Shown: one piece after another, positions 54,810-63,111 of the stretch
Layout: every line of letters begins with the position of its first letter
Numbering within the stretch: position 1 is the first letter of the stretch
Assembly (NCBI RefSeq): GCF_000731675.1
Contig: NZ_JMIT01000001.1
Span: 1,673,526 to 1,737,525, forward strand
Reading direction: 5' to 3'
Origin: Pseudomonas capeferrum
GTDB lineage: Bacteria; Pseudomonadota; Gammaproteobacteria; Pseudomonadales; Pseudomonadaceae
Length of the DNA: 64,000 nucleotides
The notes under the pieces: generated by a model
Told to the model about the DNA's origin: nothing
The model's input: only the letters and a program-made list of their open reading frames with translations
Database searches by the model: none
Position numbers and translations under genes: made by a program

Positions 54810-55625
54810 TCAGGGAATCAGCAGTTCGCGTCGGCCATCGGCATGTTCGATGCGCTCACCGGGCAGCTGGAAGCGCTGGTCTGCCTGGTAGTGGTAGAGC
54901 GCACGGGCATCGGCCAGTTGAGTCATGTCCAACTCGATGACATGCCGGCACTCCTGGCGCCCGCTTTCCAGCAACACCTGCCCGAACGGGTCGACCACCG
55001 CACTGCCACCGGCGAACACGGTATTGTCCTCCCCCTCCCCGACCCGGTTTACGACCACGGCAAACACCTGGTTTTCCTGCGCACGGGCGGTGACCGAGGT
55101 GCGGTGCACGTGGCCATAGGGTTCCATGTTGCCATCGGTGACCAGGATCAGCTCGGCGCCCAGGGCCGCCACAGCCCGGGCGGTTTCCGGGAACTCGGTG
55201 TCGTAGCAGATCAGCAGGCCGATGCGCACGCCCCGCCACGCCACGGTGCCATAGCGGTCGCCGGGCAACACCAGCCCGGGTTCGGAAACCCAGAGGTGGG
55301 TCTTGCGGTAACCGAGCTGCACCCCTTCGGGGGTGATGAATAGTGTCGTGTTGTAGTACTGCCCACCGTCGTTCTCGATCAGCCCCACTACCACCGCCAC
55401 CTGGCGCTCATGCGCGGCCTGCTGGATGGCCAGGATACTGGGGCTGTCGAGGGTCAAGGCTTGTTCGGCAATGTTCTGCTGGTTCAGAAAGCCGGTGACC
55501 TGTGCTTCGGGAAAAACGATGATATCGACGCCTGGCGCGCAGTGGGCGATGGCGTCCAGGGTACGTCGCAGATTGTAGGCGGTGTCGCCATCGCGCCCCG
55601 CCAGTTGTACCAGTTCGAGCTTCAT
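54810..55625 (-). CDS. Carbon-nitrogen hydrolase (nitrilase superfamily)
   Basis: The 271-residue enzyme shows the nitrilase-superfamily catalytic triad: Glu in IIVFPEAQVTGFL, Lys in GYRKTHLW and Cys in LLICYDTEFPE. It hydrolyses nitriles or amides. Length and the YRKTHLW segment fit the N-carbamoylputrescine-amidase/aliphatic-amidase branch, which agrees with a polyamine-binding protein two genes on. It is the first gene of the cluster and is divergent from a LuxR regulator (129-base gap), which probably controls the set. Start at 55625 (MKLELVQLAG). Confidence 0.88.
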   Translation of the reverse strand: MKLELVQLAGRDGDTAYNLRRTLDAIAHCAPGVDIIVFPEAQVTGFLNQQNIAEQALTLDSPSILAIQQAAHERQVAVVVGLIENDGGQYYNTTLFITPEGVQLGYRKTHLWVSEPGLVLPGDRYGTVAWRGVRIGLLICYDTEFPETARAVAALGAELILVTDGNMEPYGHVHRTSVTARAQENQVFAVVVNRVGEGEDNTVFAGGSAVVDPFGQVLLESGRQECRHVIELDMTQLADARALYHYQADQRFQLPGERIEHADGRRELLIP

Positions 55626-55754
55626 ATTCGGACCTTGTTATCGGGCTGATTCCCGGTCAGGAAATAAGTGACTTTTGCAAAAGGTCGATGCAATTATGCG
55701 TTTTTTCAGCCTGTTTCCAATCACGTCGAGTGGTTAACCCCAGGGGGTAGATGC

Positions 55755-56549
55755 ATGACACCAACGCTCCAGGACATGGCCTGGCATCGCGCTGCCGGCC
55801 ACGTGATCGAACACCTGGACAAGGCTGATTTCTGGCGAACCTTGAGCCGCTTGATAGGCGAATACGTACCGATCGATAACTGGGCGGTGCTGTTGTTCAG
55901 CGAGGGTTGCCCGTTTGTATTCGCTGAAAGCCCGTATGAGGGAGAAGGCCCCGACCCGCTGTTTCATGACTACATCAAGGGCATGTACCTACTCGACCCT
56001 TTCTACATCGCCAACCGCGAGCAACCGGCCACCGGGCTGTTCCGCCTGGCGGACGTGGCGCCGGAGCGCTTCAGGGACACCGAATACCACCAGCGCTACT
56101 TCAACCATTATGTGAAACAGGACGAACTGCACTACAACGTGCGGCTCGATGAGGTGCGCAGCCTGTGCCTGTCCCTGGGCAGCCGGCACCTGTTCACGCC
56201 GGAGCAGGTTTCGCTGCTGGAGATGATTCGCCCGTGGGTCGTGGGCCTGATGCGCCAACGCATGTTTTTCGAGGCGGCGATGCCTGAAAGCGCGCCACGC
56301 CAGGCACCTCGCTGGCAAGCCAACCTAGAAGAGGCCATGGTGCGCCTCGGCACGCCGCTGACCGCCAGGGAGCTGGATGTGATCCGCCTGATCCTCAGCG
56401 GCTGCTCGAACAAGGAAGTGGCCAGCAAGCTGGGGATCTCGGCCGAAACCGTCAAGGTGCACCGCCGGCATGTCTACGCGAAGTTGAATGTAAAATCGCC
56501 GCAAGAACTGTTTGCGCTGTTCCACAAGGCACAGGTTGAAAACGCTTGA
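55755..56549 (+). CDS. LuxR family regulator of the amide cluster
   Basis: The 264-residue protein has an N-terminal sensor region of unknown ligand class (about 1-190, with YVPIDNWAVLLFSEG and FNHYVKQDELHYNV) and a C-terminal LuxR HTH (about 198-258: LTARELDVIRLILSGCSNKEVASKLGISAETVKVHRRHVYAKLNV). The sensor lacks the autoinducer-binding hallmarks of true quorum sensors; a metabolite-binding role is more likely. Start at 55755 (MTPTLQDM) has AGGGGG upstream. It is divergent from the nitrilase cluster and is its probable regulator. Confidence 0.88.
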   Translation: MTPTLQDMAWHRAAGHVIEHLDKADFWRTLSRLIGEYVPIDNWAVLLFSEGCPFVFAESPYEGEGPDPLFHDYIKGMYLLDPFYIANREQPATGLFRLADVAPERFRDTEYHQRYFNHYVKQDELHYNVRLDEVRSLCLSLGSRHLFTPEQVSLLEMIRPWVVGLMRQRMFFEAAMPESAPRQAPRWQANLEEAMVRLGTPLTARELDVIRLILSGCSNKEVASKLGISAETVKVHRRHVYAKLNVKSPQELFALFHKAQVENA

Positions 56550-56718
56550 ACGGGAGCTGGCACGCCACAGGTGCACGGCCCCTGACAGGTAGAATCTGCC
56601 GAGCCGGTCATGGCGCATTCACGGAAACAACAGCGATTCATCCTGTTTGGGCTGCTCCCAAGCGCTTTATGGAATATCCTTGCACCACGCAATCAACTTC
56701 GAAGCAGTGAATTGAACG

Positions 56719-57228
56719 ATGGGTTTTGAACAACTAGCTGAGCTACGTGACCGCCTCAGGTCGGAAAAACAACAGGTCAAGGCCGATAGCGCGAAACACC
56801 CCAAGCGCAAGCCTTCCCCGCAGGCGAAGCCTCGTGCCCAGGATCCGGCGGTGGAAGCGATCTGGCCATTGCAGAAGCATTTTCCGTTGGCCTTCCCTGT
56901 CAACCCTGCCCCCAAGGTGCCGCTCAAGGAGGGTATTTTCAAGGATGCCGAGCAACACCTGGAGCTGCTGGGTCTGACCCGCGAGCAGCTTAAGCTGGGC
57001 ATCTCTACCTGGTGTCGCGGAGCTCGATACTGGGCAAGCATGGTGGAGGGTGCGCCGCGTTTGGACTTGAGTGGACAACCCTCTGGCACCGTGACCGCCG
57101 CACAGGCGCTGCACGCGAAGCAACAAGCTTCGCGGCAACGCAGCCAGGGCCGACGTGATCGTGTGAAGCCAAAAGCGAGCGCCCCGGCCACTGCCGCCGA
57201 TACCACAGCGCAACAGACTACAGACTGA
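56719..57228 (+). CDS. ProQ/FinO domain RNA-binding protein
   Basis: The 169-residue protein contains the FinO/ProQ RNA-binding fold (about 45-130: IWPLQKHFPLAFPVN, PLKEGIFKDAEQHLEL, LRLGISTWCRGARYW-like residues). A basic, disordered C-terminal tail (RQRSQGRRDRVKPKAS) follows. ProQ proteins bind small RNAs and mRNAs and change their stability. The N-terminus is short and lysine-rich. It is convergent with the TerB/YebE-like gene, with only 21 bases between stops. A ribosome site is not clear for the start at 56719. Confidence 0.82.
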   Translation: MGFEQLAELRDRLRSEKQQVKADSAKHPKRKPSPQAKPRAQDPAVEAIWPLQKHFPLAFPVNPAPKVPLKEGIFKDAEQHLELLGLTREQLKLGISTWCRGARYWASMVEGAPRLDLSGQPSGTVTAAQALHAKQQASRQRSQGRRDRVKPKASAPATAADTTAQQTTD

Positions 57229-57249
57229 GTTCAGTCGCGCTCAGCCCGG

Positions 57250-57966
57250 TCAGGCGGCTCTCTTTGCCTGCTGTTCCAGGTGCACCTGCAATGTCGGATC
57301 GATTTGCAGTGCGCCGGCCAGCTCGTCAAGGTAGGCCCGCTCTGCGGGCTGCTGGTCATCCACCAGCATCACACTGGCCAAGTACATTTCCGCGGCCATG
57401 GCCGGGTCCTGAGCCGACTGTGCCACTTCTGCAGCATCGAGTGGCTTGCTGACTTCCTCATCCAGCCATTGCTGCAGCTGCGGGTCGCTGGTGTGACGTT
57501 TGATTTCGGCGTAGATCAACTGTTGTTCTTGCTCGTCGATGCGACCGTCGGCCTTGGCTGCCGCAATCAGCGCGCGCAAGATCGCATGGCTGTGGTCTTC
57601 GGCCTCGGGGCCGCTCAATTGATCCACAGTGCGCACAGCTTGTTGCGGAGCGGCCGCCTGGCTGCGCTGCCAGCTTTGATAGGCCTGGTAAGCCATCATG
57701 CCCAACGACGCCAGGGCCGCATAATTGACGCCACCTGCGGAGCGCCCTTGGCTATTGCCGCCCGCGCTGCTGCCCCCACGGCCACCCAACAGGCCGCCCA
57801 GTAAACCACCCAGGCCACCGCCGCCGTCCGTTGCATTGCCGCCGCCAAGCAAACCGCCCAGCAAACCACCCAGGCCGTCTTGCGACGACATGCTGCCACT
57901 GCCTTGTTGCGCCCGTGAGCCCTGCCCGGCGCGAAGTAACTGTTCGAGTAAATCACTAGTGTTCAT
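57250..57966 (-). CDS. TerB/YebE-like (DUF533) protein
   Basis: The 238-residue protein has a low-complexity glycine/serine-rich N-terminal half (repeated LGGLLGGLLGGGN type, about 25-75) and a C-terminal TerB-like helical domain (about 105-230: AILRALIAAAKADGRIDEQEQQLIYAEIK and the later AYLDELAGALQID), a DUF533 pattern. These proteins are inner-membrane-associated in E. coli YebE; the TerB domain may bind metal. Function is unclear. It is convergent with the ProQ-type gene and 108 bases from the small kinase gene upstream on the same strand. Confidence 0.85.
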   Translation of the reverse strand: MNTSDLLEQLLRAGQGSRAQQGSGSMSSQDGLGGLLGGLLGGGNATDGGGGLGGLLGGLLGGRGGSSAGGNSQGRSAGGVNYAALASLGMMAYQAYQSWQRSQAAAPQQAVRTVDQLSGPEAEDHSHAILRALIAAAKADGRIDEQEQQLIYAEIKRHTSDPQLQQWLDEEVSKPLDAAEVAQSAQDPAMAAEMYLASVMLVDDQQPAERAYLDELAGALQIDPTLQVHLEQQAKRAA

Positions 57967-58074
57967 GGCACCGCCCTCGGTCGGTAGTCGTTGCCCAACC
58001 CAGCAACGATAGCCCCCTCAAGGTGATCCGCCATGACCGTTTGGCCGGCGGGTGGCCTGGGGAGTACCGAGCAG

Positions 58075-58623
58075 TCAGGTAGACTGCGCTGCTTGCGTCA
58101 ACCTCTGCATCACCTGCGCAACCATCTGCTCAGCACTACTCACGCCATCCACCCGTAAAACCGCAGACGTCCGCGCCGCCAACCACGCCTCATGCCACGC
58201 CCGGTTGCGGCCAGAAAAGCTCGGGTCGTCATACTGCGAAGCCCATTCGCGGAAGGCCACATGGATCGCGTGCATGTCACCGCCCGGTGCAATCCGCTCG
58301 CCAAAGCGCGCCTTTTCACGTGCGGCCAGCCGCTCAAGGCGAACCGGCGTTGGTGTGACAACGAACACCGTAAGGTCTACAGTGGCAACCAGCGCATCGC
58401 CCCAGCCCAGGCACGAACCGGTCAGCACCCAATCGTCGCCACCCAGCTTTTGCTGCAACAAAGCCACGCGCTCATCGACAGGCCGCTTGGTGGTAAATGG
58501 AGGGTTGGTGGGCATCCAGTAAAAATCGTCGACATCGACATGCTGCAAGCCGAGCTGCCTTGCGAGGTTTTGACCCAGCGTGGTCACACCGGCGCACGAT
58601 GCCCCTGTAATGTAGATACGCAA
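58075..58623 (-). CDS. P-loop adenylate-kinase-like ATPase
   Basis: The protein starts RIYITGASCAGVTTLGQNLA, where GASCAGVTTL is a variant Walker A with Val in place of the usual Lys-containing GKT; a lysine is therefore missing at the usual position. It continues with an adenylate-kinase-like region (DVDDFYWMPTNPPFT, then RLERLAAREKARFGERI). TTG at 58623 is preferred as start because GGAGG lies five bases upstream; ATG at 58635 would add four residues but has no ribosome site. Nucleotide-binding but perhaps not a kinase because of the altered P-loop. Divergent from the MFS gene. Confidence 0.75.
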   Translation of the reverse strand: MRIYITGASCAGVTTLGQNLARQLGLQHVDVDDFYWMPTNPPFTTKRPVDERVALLQQKLGGDDWVLTGSCLGWGDALVATVDLTVFVVTPTPVRLERLAAREKARFGERIAPGGDMHAIHVAFREWASQYDDPSFSGRNRAWHEAWLAARTSAVLRVDGVSSAEQMVAQVMQRLTQAAQST

Positions 58624-58845
58624 TTTATCCTCCATGAATGCAAGCCGAATTCGGGGCCGCACCATACACCATAGCCCTCGGCAGCAAACAGCAGGCGCTC
58701 TGCATTGGGCGTCTTATCGATCGTACTGATGATTACTATCGAGCGGCGCGCCTGTGTGGTGGCGCCGACCCACTCGTATAATCGCCTTCAATTTTCGCCC
58801 TCTCCTCGCCTGCTTCAGGCGACATCCCCCTTGGAACCCAGCATC

Positions 58846-60072
58846 ATGCCAAGCGACAGCCAGGCCCCTAGCGGCCTTCCCGAACATAACCAACAAAGCG
58901 TCAAACAGCAGTGGCTGGCGATTCTTTCGGTCGCCGTGGGTGCCTTCGCCCTGGTCACCAGTGAGTTTCTGCCGGTGGGCGTGCTCAACGACGTTGCCAG
59001 CGACCTCGGCATCAGCGCAGGCCAGGCCGGCCTGATGGTGACCCTGCCCGGCATCATGGCCGCCCTCGCCGCCCCTTTGCTGTCGGTGGGCATTGGCGCC
59101 ATGGACCGCCGTTACCTGCTGATCGGCCTGACGCTGATCATGATCATCGCCAACGCGGTGGTGGCCTACGCCAGTGACTTCAGCCTGCTGCTGTTCGGCC
59201 GCGTCCTGCTGGGCGTCAGCATCGGCGGTTTCTGGGCCACGGCCATTGCCCTCAGCGGCCGCCTGGCACCCAAAGGCGTGGGCGTTGCCCAGGCCACCTC
59301 GATCATCATGGTCGGGGTAACCCTGGCCACCGTGCTGGGCGTGCCCGTGGGCACCTGGCTGAGTGGCCTGATGGGCTGGCGCATGACCTTCCTGGTTACC
59401 GCGCTGGTGGGCGTGCCGGTGCTGCTGGCGCAGGTCCTGCTGCTACCGCGGCTCAACCCGGACAAGGCCATCCGCATCAGTGACCTGCCGGCCCTGTTCA
59501 TCAACCCGCAAGCGCGGGTTGGGTTGATTGCGGTATTGCTGATTGGCCTGGCGCACTTTGCCGCGTACACCTATGTGGCACCCTTCTTCAAACAGAACGC
59601 CGGCTTCGATGGGCCGACGATTGGCTCGCTGCTGTTGCTGTATGGCGTGGCCGGGGTAATCGGCAACATCTTCGCCGGCTTCGCCGCCAACCGCAGCGTG
59701 CGCCACACCCTGATGCTGGTGGCCGTGATGATTGGCGTCAGCACCGCCCTGTTCCCCCACTTCGCCACGGGCATGACCGGCGCTGCAATGCTGATCGCAC
59801 TGTGGGGCTTCGCCTTCGGCGCCTTCCCGGCGTGCGCCAGTATCTGGATGTTTGTGGTCGCGCCCAAGGATGTCGAACGCGGCATGCCCCTGTTCGTGGC
59901 GATGTTCCAGGTGATTATTGCGCTGGGCTCGTTCTTCGGCGGGCAGATCGTCGACCAGTTGGGCAGCTCGGTGCTGTTGAGCCTGGCCACGGCGCTGGTA
60001 GGTTGCGGCTTTGTCACAGTGCTGGTGCTGGGGCGTAGCGTCACTAACCGATTGGCCGTTCAGCCCTGCTGA
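58846..60072 (+). CDS. MFS transporter, DHA1 family (purine/nucleoside-efflux-like)
   Basis: The 408-residue exporter has 12 helices and the family sequence SEFLPVGVLNDVASDLGISAGQAGLMVTLPGIMAAL in TM1-TM2, plus MDRRYLLIGLTL. Such proteins export purines, sugars or drugs in exchange for protons. Start at 58846 (MPSDSQAPS) is preferred; longer in-frame starts at 58705 lack a ribosome site. It is divergent from the small P-loop gene. The 450-base region after it contains the structured leader of the DUF6124 gene. Confidence 0.88.
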   Translation: MPSDSQAPSGLPEHNQQSVKQQWLAILSVAVGAFALVTSEFLPVGVLNDVASDLGISAGQAGLMVTLPGIMAALAAPLLSVGIGAMDRRYLLIGLTLIMIIANAVVAYASDFSLLLFGRVLLGVSIGGFWATAIALSGRLAPKGVGVAQATSIIMVGVTLATVLGVPVGTWLSGLMGWRMTFLVTALVGVPVLLAQVLLLPRLNPDKAIRISDLPALFINPQARVGLIAVLLIGLAHFAAYTYVAPFFKQNAGFDGPTIGSLLLLYGVAGVIGNIFAGFAANRSVRHTLMLVAVMIGVSTALFPHFATGMTGAAMLIALWGFAFGAFPACASIWMFVVAPKDVERGMPLFVAMFQVIIALGSFFGGQIVDQLGSSVLLSLATALVGCGFVTVLVLGRSVTNRLAVQPC

Positions 60073-60321
60073 CAGGCCGTAGTAAAAAACCGGCATCAAT
60101 CCACGAGCGGGTACTCACCCGCTCCGGTTCAACTGGGGCAACCTGCCGCTGGTCGAGGGCACGGGCGATGGAGCGCCGCGCAACGTGACGGCGTTGGTGA
60201 CCTGGAAGTATTGCTTTTCAGTGATGAATAATCAGATTTAACCCCTTCCTTGTAGGCCTTTTCCCAAACATACTCCTGCCGCCTTTTTTCCGTTGCGGCC
60301 GCTCAGGCACCGCTCTAGTCT
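60073..60321. other. Intergenic region upstream of the DUF6124 leader
   Basis: About 250 bases without a gene; contains the presumed promoter of the leader RNA. An AT-rich patch lies at about 60225-60245. No terminator for the MFS gene was recognised. Confidence 0.4.
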
Positions 60322-60473
60322 CGGCCTGTCGCTGCAAACAGCGATCGGCTTTGACAGGCCGCGACGGTATTAAGTATATGGCTCGCTTCTATGGCGGCTG
60401 TACGTGCGGGCACGCTTGCGTGCGCCGGAACTTTGCTTAATCCGCCGGTCTGTCAACCCACGTACAGCTGCCA
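60322..60473 (+). ncRNA. Structured 5-prime leader of the DUF6124 gene (candidate RNA element)
   Basis: Two domains. Domain 1: CGGCCTGTC (60322-60330) pairs with GACAGGCCG (60353-60361), with an inner GCTG-caaa-CAGC stem. Domain 2 (60392-60473): a long outer stem TGGCGGCTGTACGT / ACGTACAGCTGCCA encloses a GCACG-cttg-CGTGC hairpin and a CCGG...CCGG stem, making a three-way junction. It ends about 50 bases before the DUF6124 start. From memory very similar leaders precede DUF6124/DUF3077-type genes in other pseudomonads, which suggests a conserved cis-RNA. TTGACAG recurs at 60351 and in reverse (CTGTCAA) near 60450. Confidence 0.6.
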
Positions 60474-60524
60474 CCCTTCTGTTTGACAGCAGGCAGGTGG
60501 CCGCACCTTGAAAAGGATTAAGTG

Positions 60525-60767
60525 ATGTTAAAGGTCGTTCCCGATCCACCCCACAACCACCACTCTCTCGAAGACACCCTCATCCAGGCTGCGGACTACG
60601 CGCTGTGCGCACAGACCGTGGCCCATCAGGCGATTCTGCTTCAGCCCAAGTCCCCCGTGTCGATCCTTATGATGACGACCATGCATGAGCTGGAGGCGCT
60701 GCGTGTGCTGCTTGAGTCGGCGTTGATTCAGGTGCAGATGCCAGCAGAGCCGCGTACTCGGCATTAA
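60525..60767 (+). CDS. DUF6124 family protein
   Basis: The 80-residue protein (MLKVVPDPPHNHHSLEDTLIQAADYALCAQTV) belongs to the small Pseudomonas DUF6124 group: a VxPNPP-type start, followed by helices (ALCAQTVAHQAILL, MHELEALRVLLESALIQ). Start at 60525 has AAGGA seven bases upstream. The family has no experimentally proven role known to me. It follows a strongly structured leader, so expression is probably controlled at the RNA level. Confidence 0.82.
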   Translation: MLKVVPDPPHNHHSLEDTLIQAADYALCAQTVAHQAILLQPKSPVSILMMTTMHELEALRVLLESALIQVQMPAEPRTRH

Positions 60768-60786
60768 GGGCCTATGCGATGTGTTG

Positions 60787-60896
60787 CCTGGTCTGGCCTC
60801 TTCGCGGGGCAAGCCCGCTCCCACAGGATCACCACAGACTCGAGCCTGATGTGTACTTGTGGGAGCGGGCTTGCCCCGCGAAGAGGCCAGACCAGG
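60787..60896. repeat. Perfect 39-bp inverted REP pair
   Basis: The two arms (60787-60825 and 60858-60896) are exact 39-base reverse complements, built on the REP core gcggggcaagcccgctccca. The 32-base spacer is unrelated. It forms a very stable cruciform/hairpin that may end DUF6124 transcripts. Confidence 0.93.
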
Positions 60897-60977
60897 CTGC
60901 AAAACTTCAGCGCATTGGCCAAGGCGCTGATGGACGACGCGGAACTGGGCATGATGCATTGAGGCCCGTGTAGACAA

Positions 60978-61247
60978 GTGTGGTGTTTCAGAATACCAAT
61001 GAAAATTACATGCCCAAGGCCTTTCCTGCACGGATGACTGGGGCCAGAATGGTCTCGGCTTTTTAAGGGAGGGGTGGATGCCTGGAGATTGTATATGGGG
61101 CCACCAGGTGCCTGGCTTGGCATTTTCAGCGCCTATCAGATCGAGCGCCGCCCTACCTCCAAACCGAAGATAGGAGCCTAGCCGCCATCACCCTATCTCC
61201 CGACAAGCACATAGCGACCCCACATTGGTATTTCTGAAACACCACAC
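60978..61247. mobile_element. 270-bp MITE related to the IS630-family element
   Basis: Left end GTGTGGTGTTTCAGAATACC and right end, read inward, GTGTGGTGTTTCAGAAATAC match the ends of the IS at 28706-29881 (GTGTGGTGTTTCACAAATAC). TA follows the right end (61248-61249); the left flank is AA, so the duplication has mutated. The inside has no transposase and no similarity I can see to the IS interior. It could be moved by the IS630 transposase. It ends 28 bases before the LprI-like start. Confidence 0.8.
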
Positions 61248-61275
61248 TAAATGCCCCATTACTCAAGGAGCGAGA

Positions 61276-61737
61276 ATGATGAACCGTGCTATCAAGCTAG
61301 CCGTCGCAAGTACACTGCTGTGCGGAGGGCTGGCTCATGCTGATCGTGGGCGGGAAGAGGCGTTGCGAGAGGCGATTCGGCAGTTTGAGGCCTCGCTGGA
61401 GACTCAGTATCAACACTGTGCGAAAACAGCCAAGACTACAAATGACTTTGACGTATGCTTGGGAATGAAGGCAAACAGCGCGCTCGATGCTGTGAATCAG
61501 AAGTATCAAACGAAGCTGGACGGTACGTTGGATGATCTCAAGCACAAAGCGGCCAATGACTCAGAGCGGGTTCCAGAAATGCTTCAACAGTCTCAGGCCC
61601 TCTGGGAGCAATACGCCGAGGCGGAATGCAATGGGTTATACGAACAGAATATCGCTGGGACTATTCGGGGTTCCGTTTCGCAATATTGCAGATACCGCAT
61701 GGCCCTCCAGCGCCTGACTGAATTGGACGAATGGTGA
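61276..61737 (+). CDS. LprI-like (DUF1311) periplasmic protein
   Basis: The 153-residue protein has a signal peptide (MMNRAIKLAVASTLLCGGLAHA, cleaved about residue 22) and a mature part with the LprI/DUF1311 pattern: paired cysteines (HCAKTAKTTNDFDVCLG), SALDAVNQKYQ, and the late LWEQYAEAECNGLY...SVSQYCRYRMALQRLTEL. Members include the lysozyme inhibitor LprI of Mycobacterium; in proteobacteria the function is mostly unknown. Start at 61276 has AAGGAG five bases upstream; ATG at 61279 is equally possible. The promoter probably lies in or just after the MITE. Confidence 0.82.
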   Translation: MMNRAIKLAVASTLLCGGLAHADRGREEALREAIRQFEASLETQYQHCAKTAKTTNDFDVCLGMKANSALDAVNQKYQTKLDGTLDDLKHKAANDSERVPEMLQQSQALWEQYAEAECNGLYEQNIAGTIRGSVSQYCRYRMALQRLTELDEW

Positions 61738-61787
61738 GTGGTCAGATTTTTTACCGTACAAGGATGTCACGATGAATCTAGTTAGTA

Positions 61788-61883
61788 TTGGACGATGAAC
61801 TTGAATTCGCTGGCGGCAATTCCTGGATGCACGAATATGTAGCCAAGCTGGTTGCTGAGTCATTTTCACGCGCTAAGCCGTGA
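61788..61883 (+). pseudogene. Short coding remnant
   Basis: An in-frame stretch from TTG at 61788 to TGA at 61881-61883 reads LDDELEFAGGNSWMHEYVAK and further residues, protein-like but only 31 codons with no ATG and a stop just upstream. It looks like the C-terminal end of a lost gene. The family is not recognised. Confidence 0.3.
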
Positions 61884-61936
61884 GGCCTTGACGGCATTCC
61901 ATCGGTGACACCACGGGTTTCAGGGCCCGTGGTGTA

Positions 61937-61962
61937 CCTGTGGGAGCGGCTTTACGCACAGT
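61937..61962. repeat. REP fragment
   Basis: CCTGTGGGAGCGGCTTTACG plus cacag: half of a REP unit in the 61738-62098 gap. No other feature is evident in that gap apart from the mesX promoter, which I could not place. Confidence 0.55.
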
Positions 61963-62098
61963 GTTCACTTCATCGCCACCGCCATCATGAAGATGGCTAA
62001 AGCCCCTGTGAAATCAATTCAGTACCCCTCGATCAGGCCCCAACCTAGAATACGTCTCAACTAGAGAGCCTATAAATATTCGAGTGGGACAGCCGACC

Positions 62099-63085
62099 AT
62101 GACGAACACAGATTTCAACTTTTCCATCAAGACCATTCGTTTCGACGAACATTATCACCCCGCCGAAAACACACGCCTCACGACCAACTTCGCCAATCTG
62201 GCGAGGGGCGCGAGCCGCCAGGAAAACTTGCGCAACACCCTGGGGATGATCGACAACCGCTTCAACGCCCTGGCGCATTGGGACAACCCAAAAGGCGACC
62301 GTTACAGCGTCGAGCTTGAGATAATTTCCGTCGCGATGACGATCGATGCTGAACGCAGCGATCACGCCCTGCCCTTGATTGAAATATTGAAAACCCACAT
62401 CGTCGACCGAAAAACCGGCGAGCGCATCGCCGGCATGGTGGGGAATAATTTTTCGTCCTACGTGCGCGATTACGACTTCAGCGTACTGCTACTGGGGCAC
62501 AACAAGAACCAGCCAGCGTTCAGCACACCTGAGCATTTTGGCGAGCTGCATGGCAAGCTGTTCAAGCGCTTCGTGAACTCCGCCACCTACAAACAGCACT
62601 TTGACAAGCCCCCGGTCATCTGCCTGAGCGTGTCGAGCAGCAAAACTTACCATCGCACTGAAAACCAGCACCCGGTGCTGGGCTTTGAATACCAGCAAGA
62701 TGAATATTCCTTGACCGATGAATACTTCGGGAAGATGGGATTGAAAGTGCGTTACTTCATGCCTGCGAACAGCGCTGCGCCGTTGGCTTTCTATTTTTCC
62801 GGCGATTTGCTCAGTGACTACAGCAACCTTGAGCTGATCAGCACCATCAGCACCATGGATACCTTCCAGAAAATCTACCGCCCCGAAATCTACAATGCCA
62901 ACTCGGTGGCAGGAAAGTCCTACCAGCCCAGCTTGAAGCACGAAGATTATTCGCTGACACGCATTGTTTATGATCGGGAAGAACGTAGCCGGCTGGCTAT
63001 TGAACAGGGACGATTTGTCGAAGAGCACTTCATCAAACCTTACCACGCCATGCTTGAGCAGTGGTCCGCCCACTACGCTTCCTGA
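62099..63085 (+). CDS. mesX: MesX (DUF1852), partner of folate-independent methionine synthase
   Basis: The 328-residue protein (start MTNTDFNFSIKTIRFDEHYHP) matches DUF1852, recently shown to be MesX, a protein required together with MesD for methionine synthesis that needs oxygen but not folate. The sequence is rich in acidic and aromatic residues and has no obvious cofactor motif. It ends 26 bases before a MetE-like core gene, and the two together are the mesX-mesD unit. Start at 62099 is preferred over the upstream GTG at 62084 on N-terminal length; ribosome site is moderate. Confidence 0.9.
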   Translation: MTNTDFNFSIKTIRFDEHYHPAENTRLTTNFANLARGASRQENLRNTLGMIDNRFNALAHWDNPKGDRYSVELEIISVAMTIDAERSDHALPLIEILKTHIVDRKTGERIAGMVGNNFSSYVRDYDFSVLLLGHNKNQPAFSTPEHFGELHGKLFKRFVNSATYKQHFDKPPVICLSVSSSKTYHRTENQHPVLGFEYQQDEYSLTDEYFGKMGLKVRYFMPANSAAPLAFYFSGDLLSDYSNLELISTISTMDTFQKIYRPEIYNANSVAGKSYQPSLKHEDYSLTRIVYDREERSRLAIEQGRFVEEHFIKPYHAMLEQWSAHYAS

Positions 63086-63111
63086 CTTACGCAAATACAA
63101 GGTCTTCTTTC

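Noticed and set aside
60774..60973. Short frames within the REP pair after the DUF6124 gene
   Set aside because: They are translations of the 39-bp REP palindrome and its spacer, not genes.
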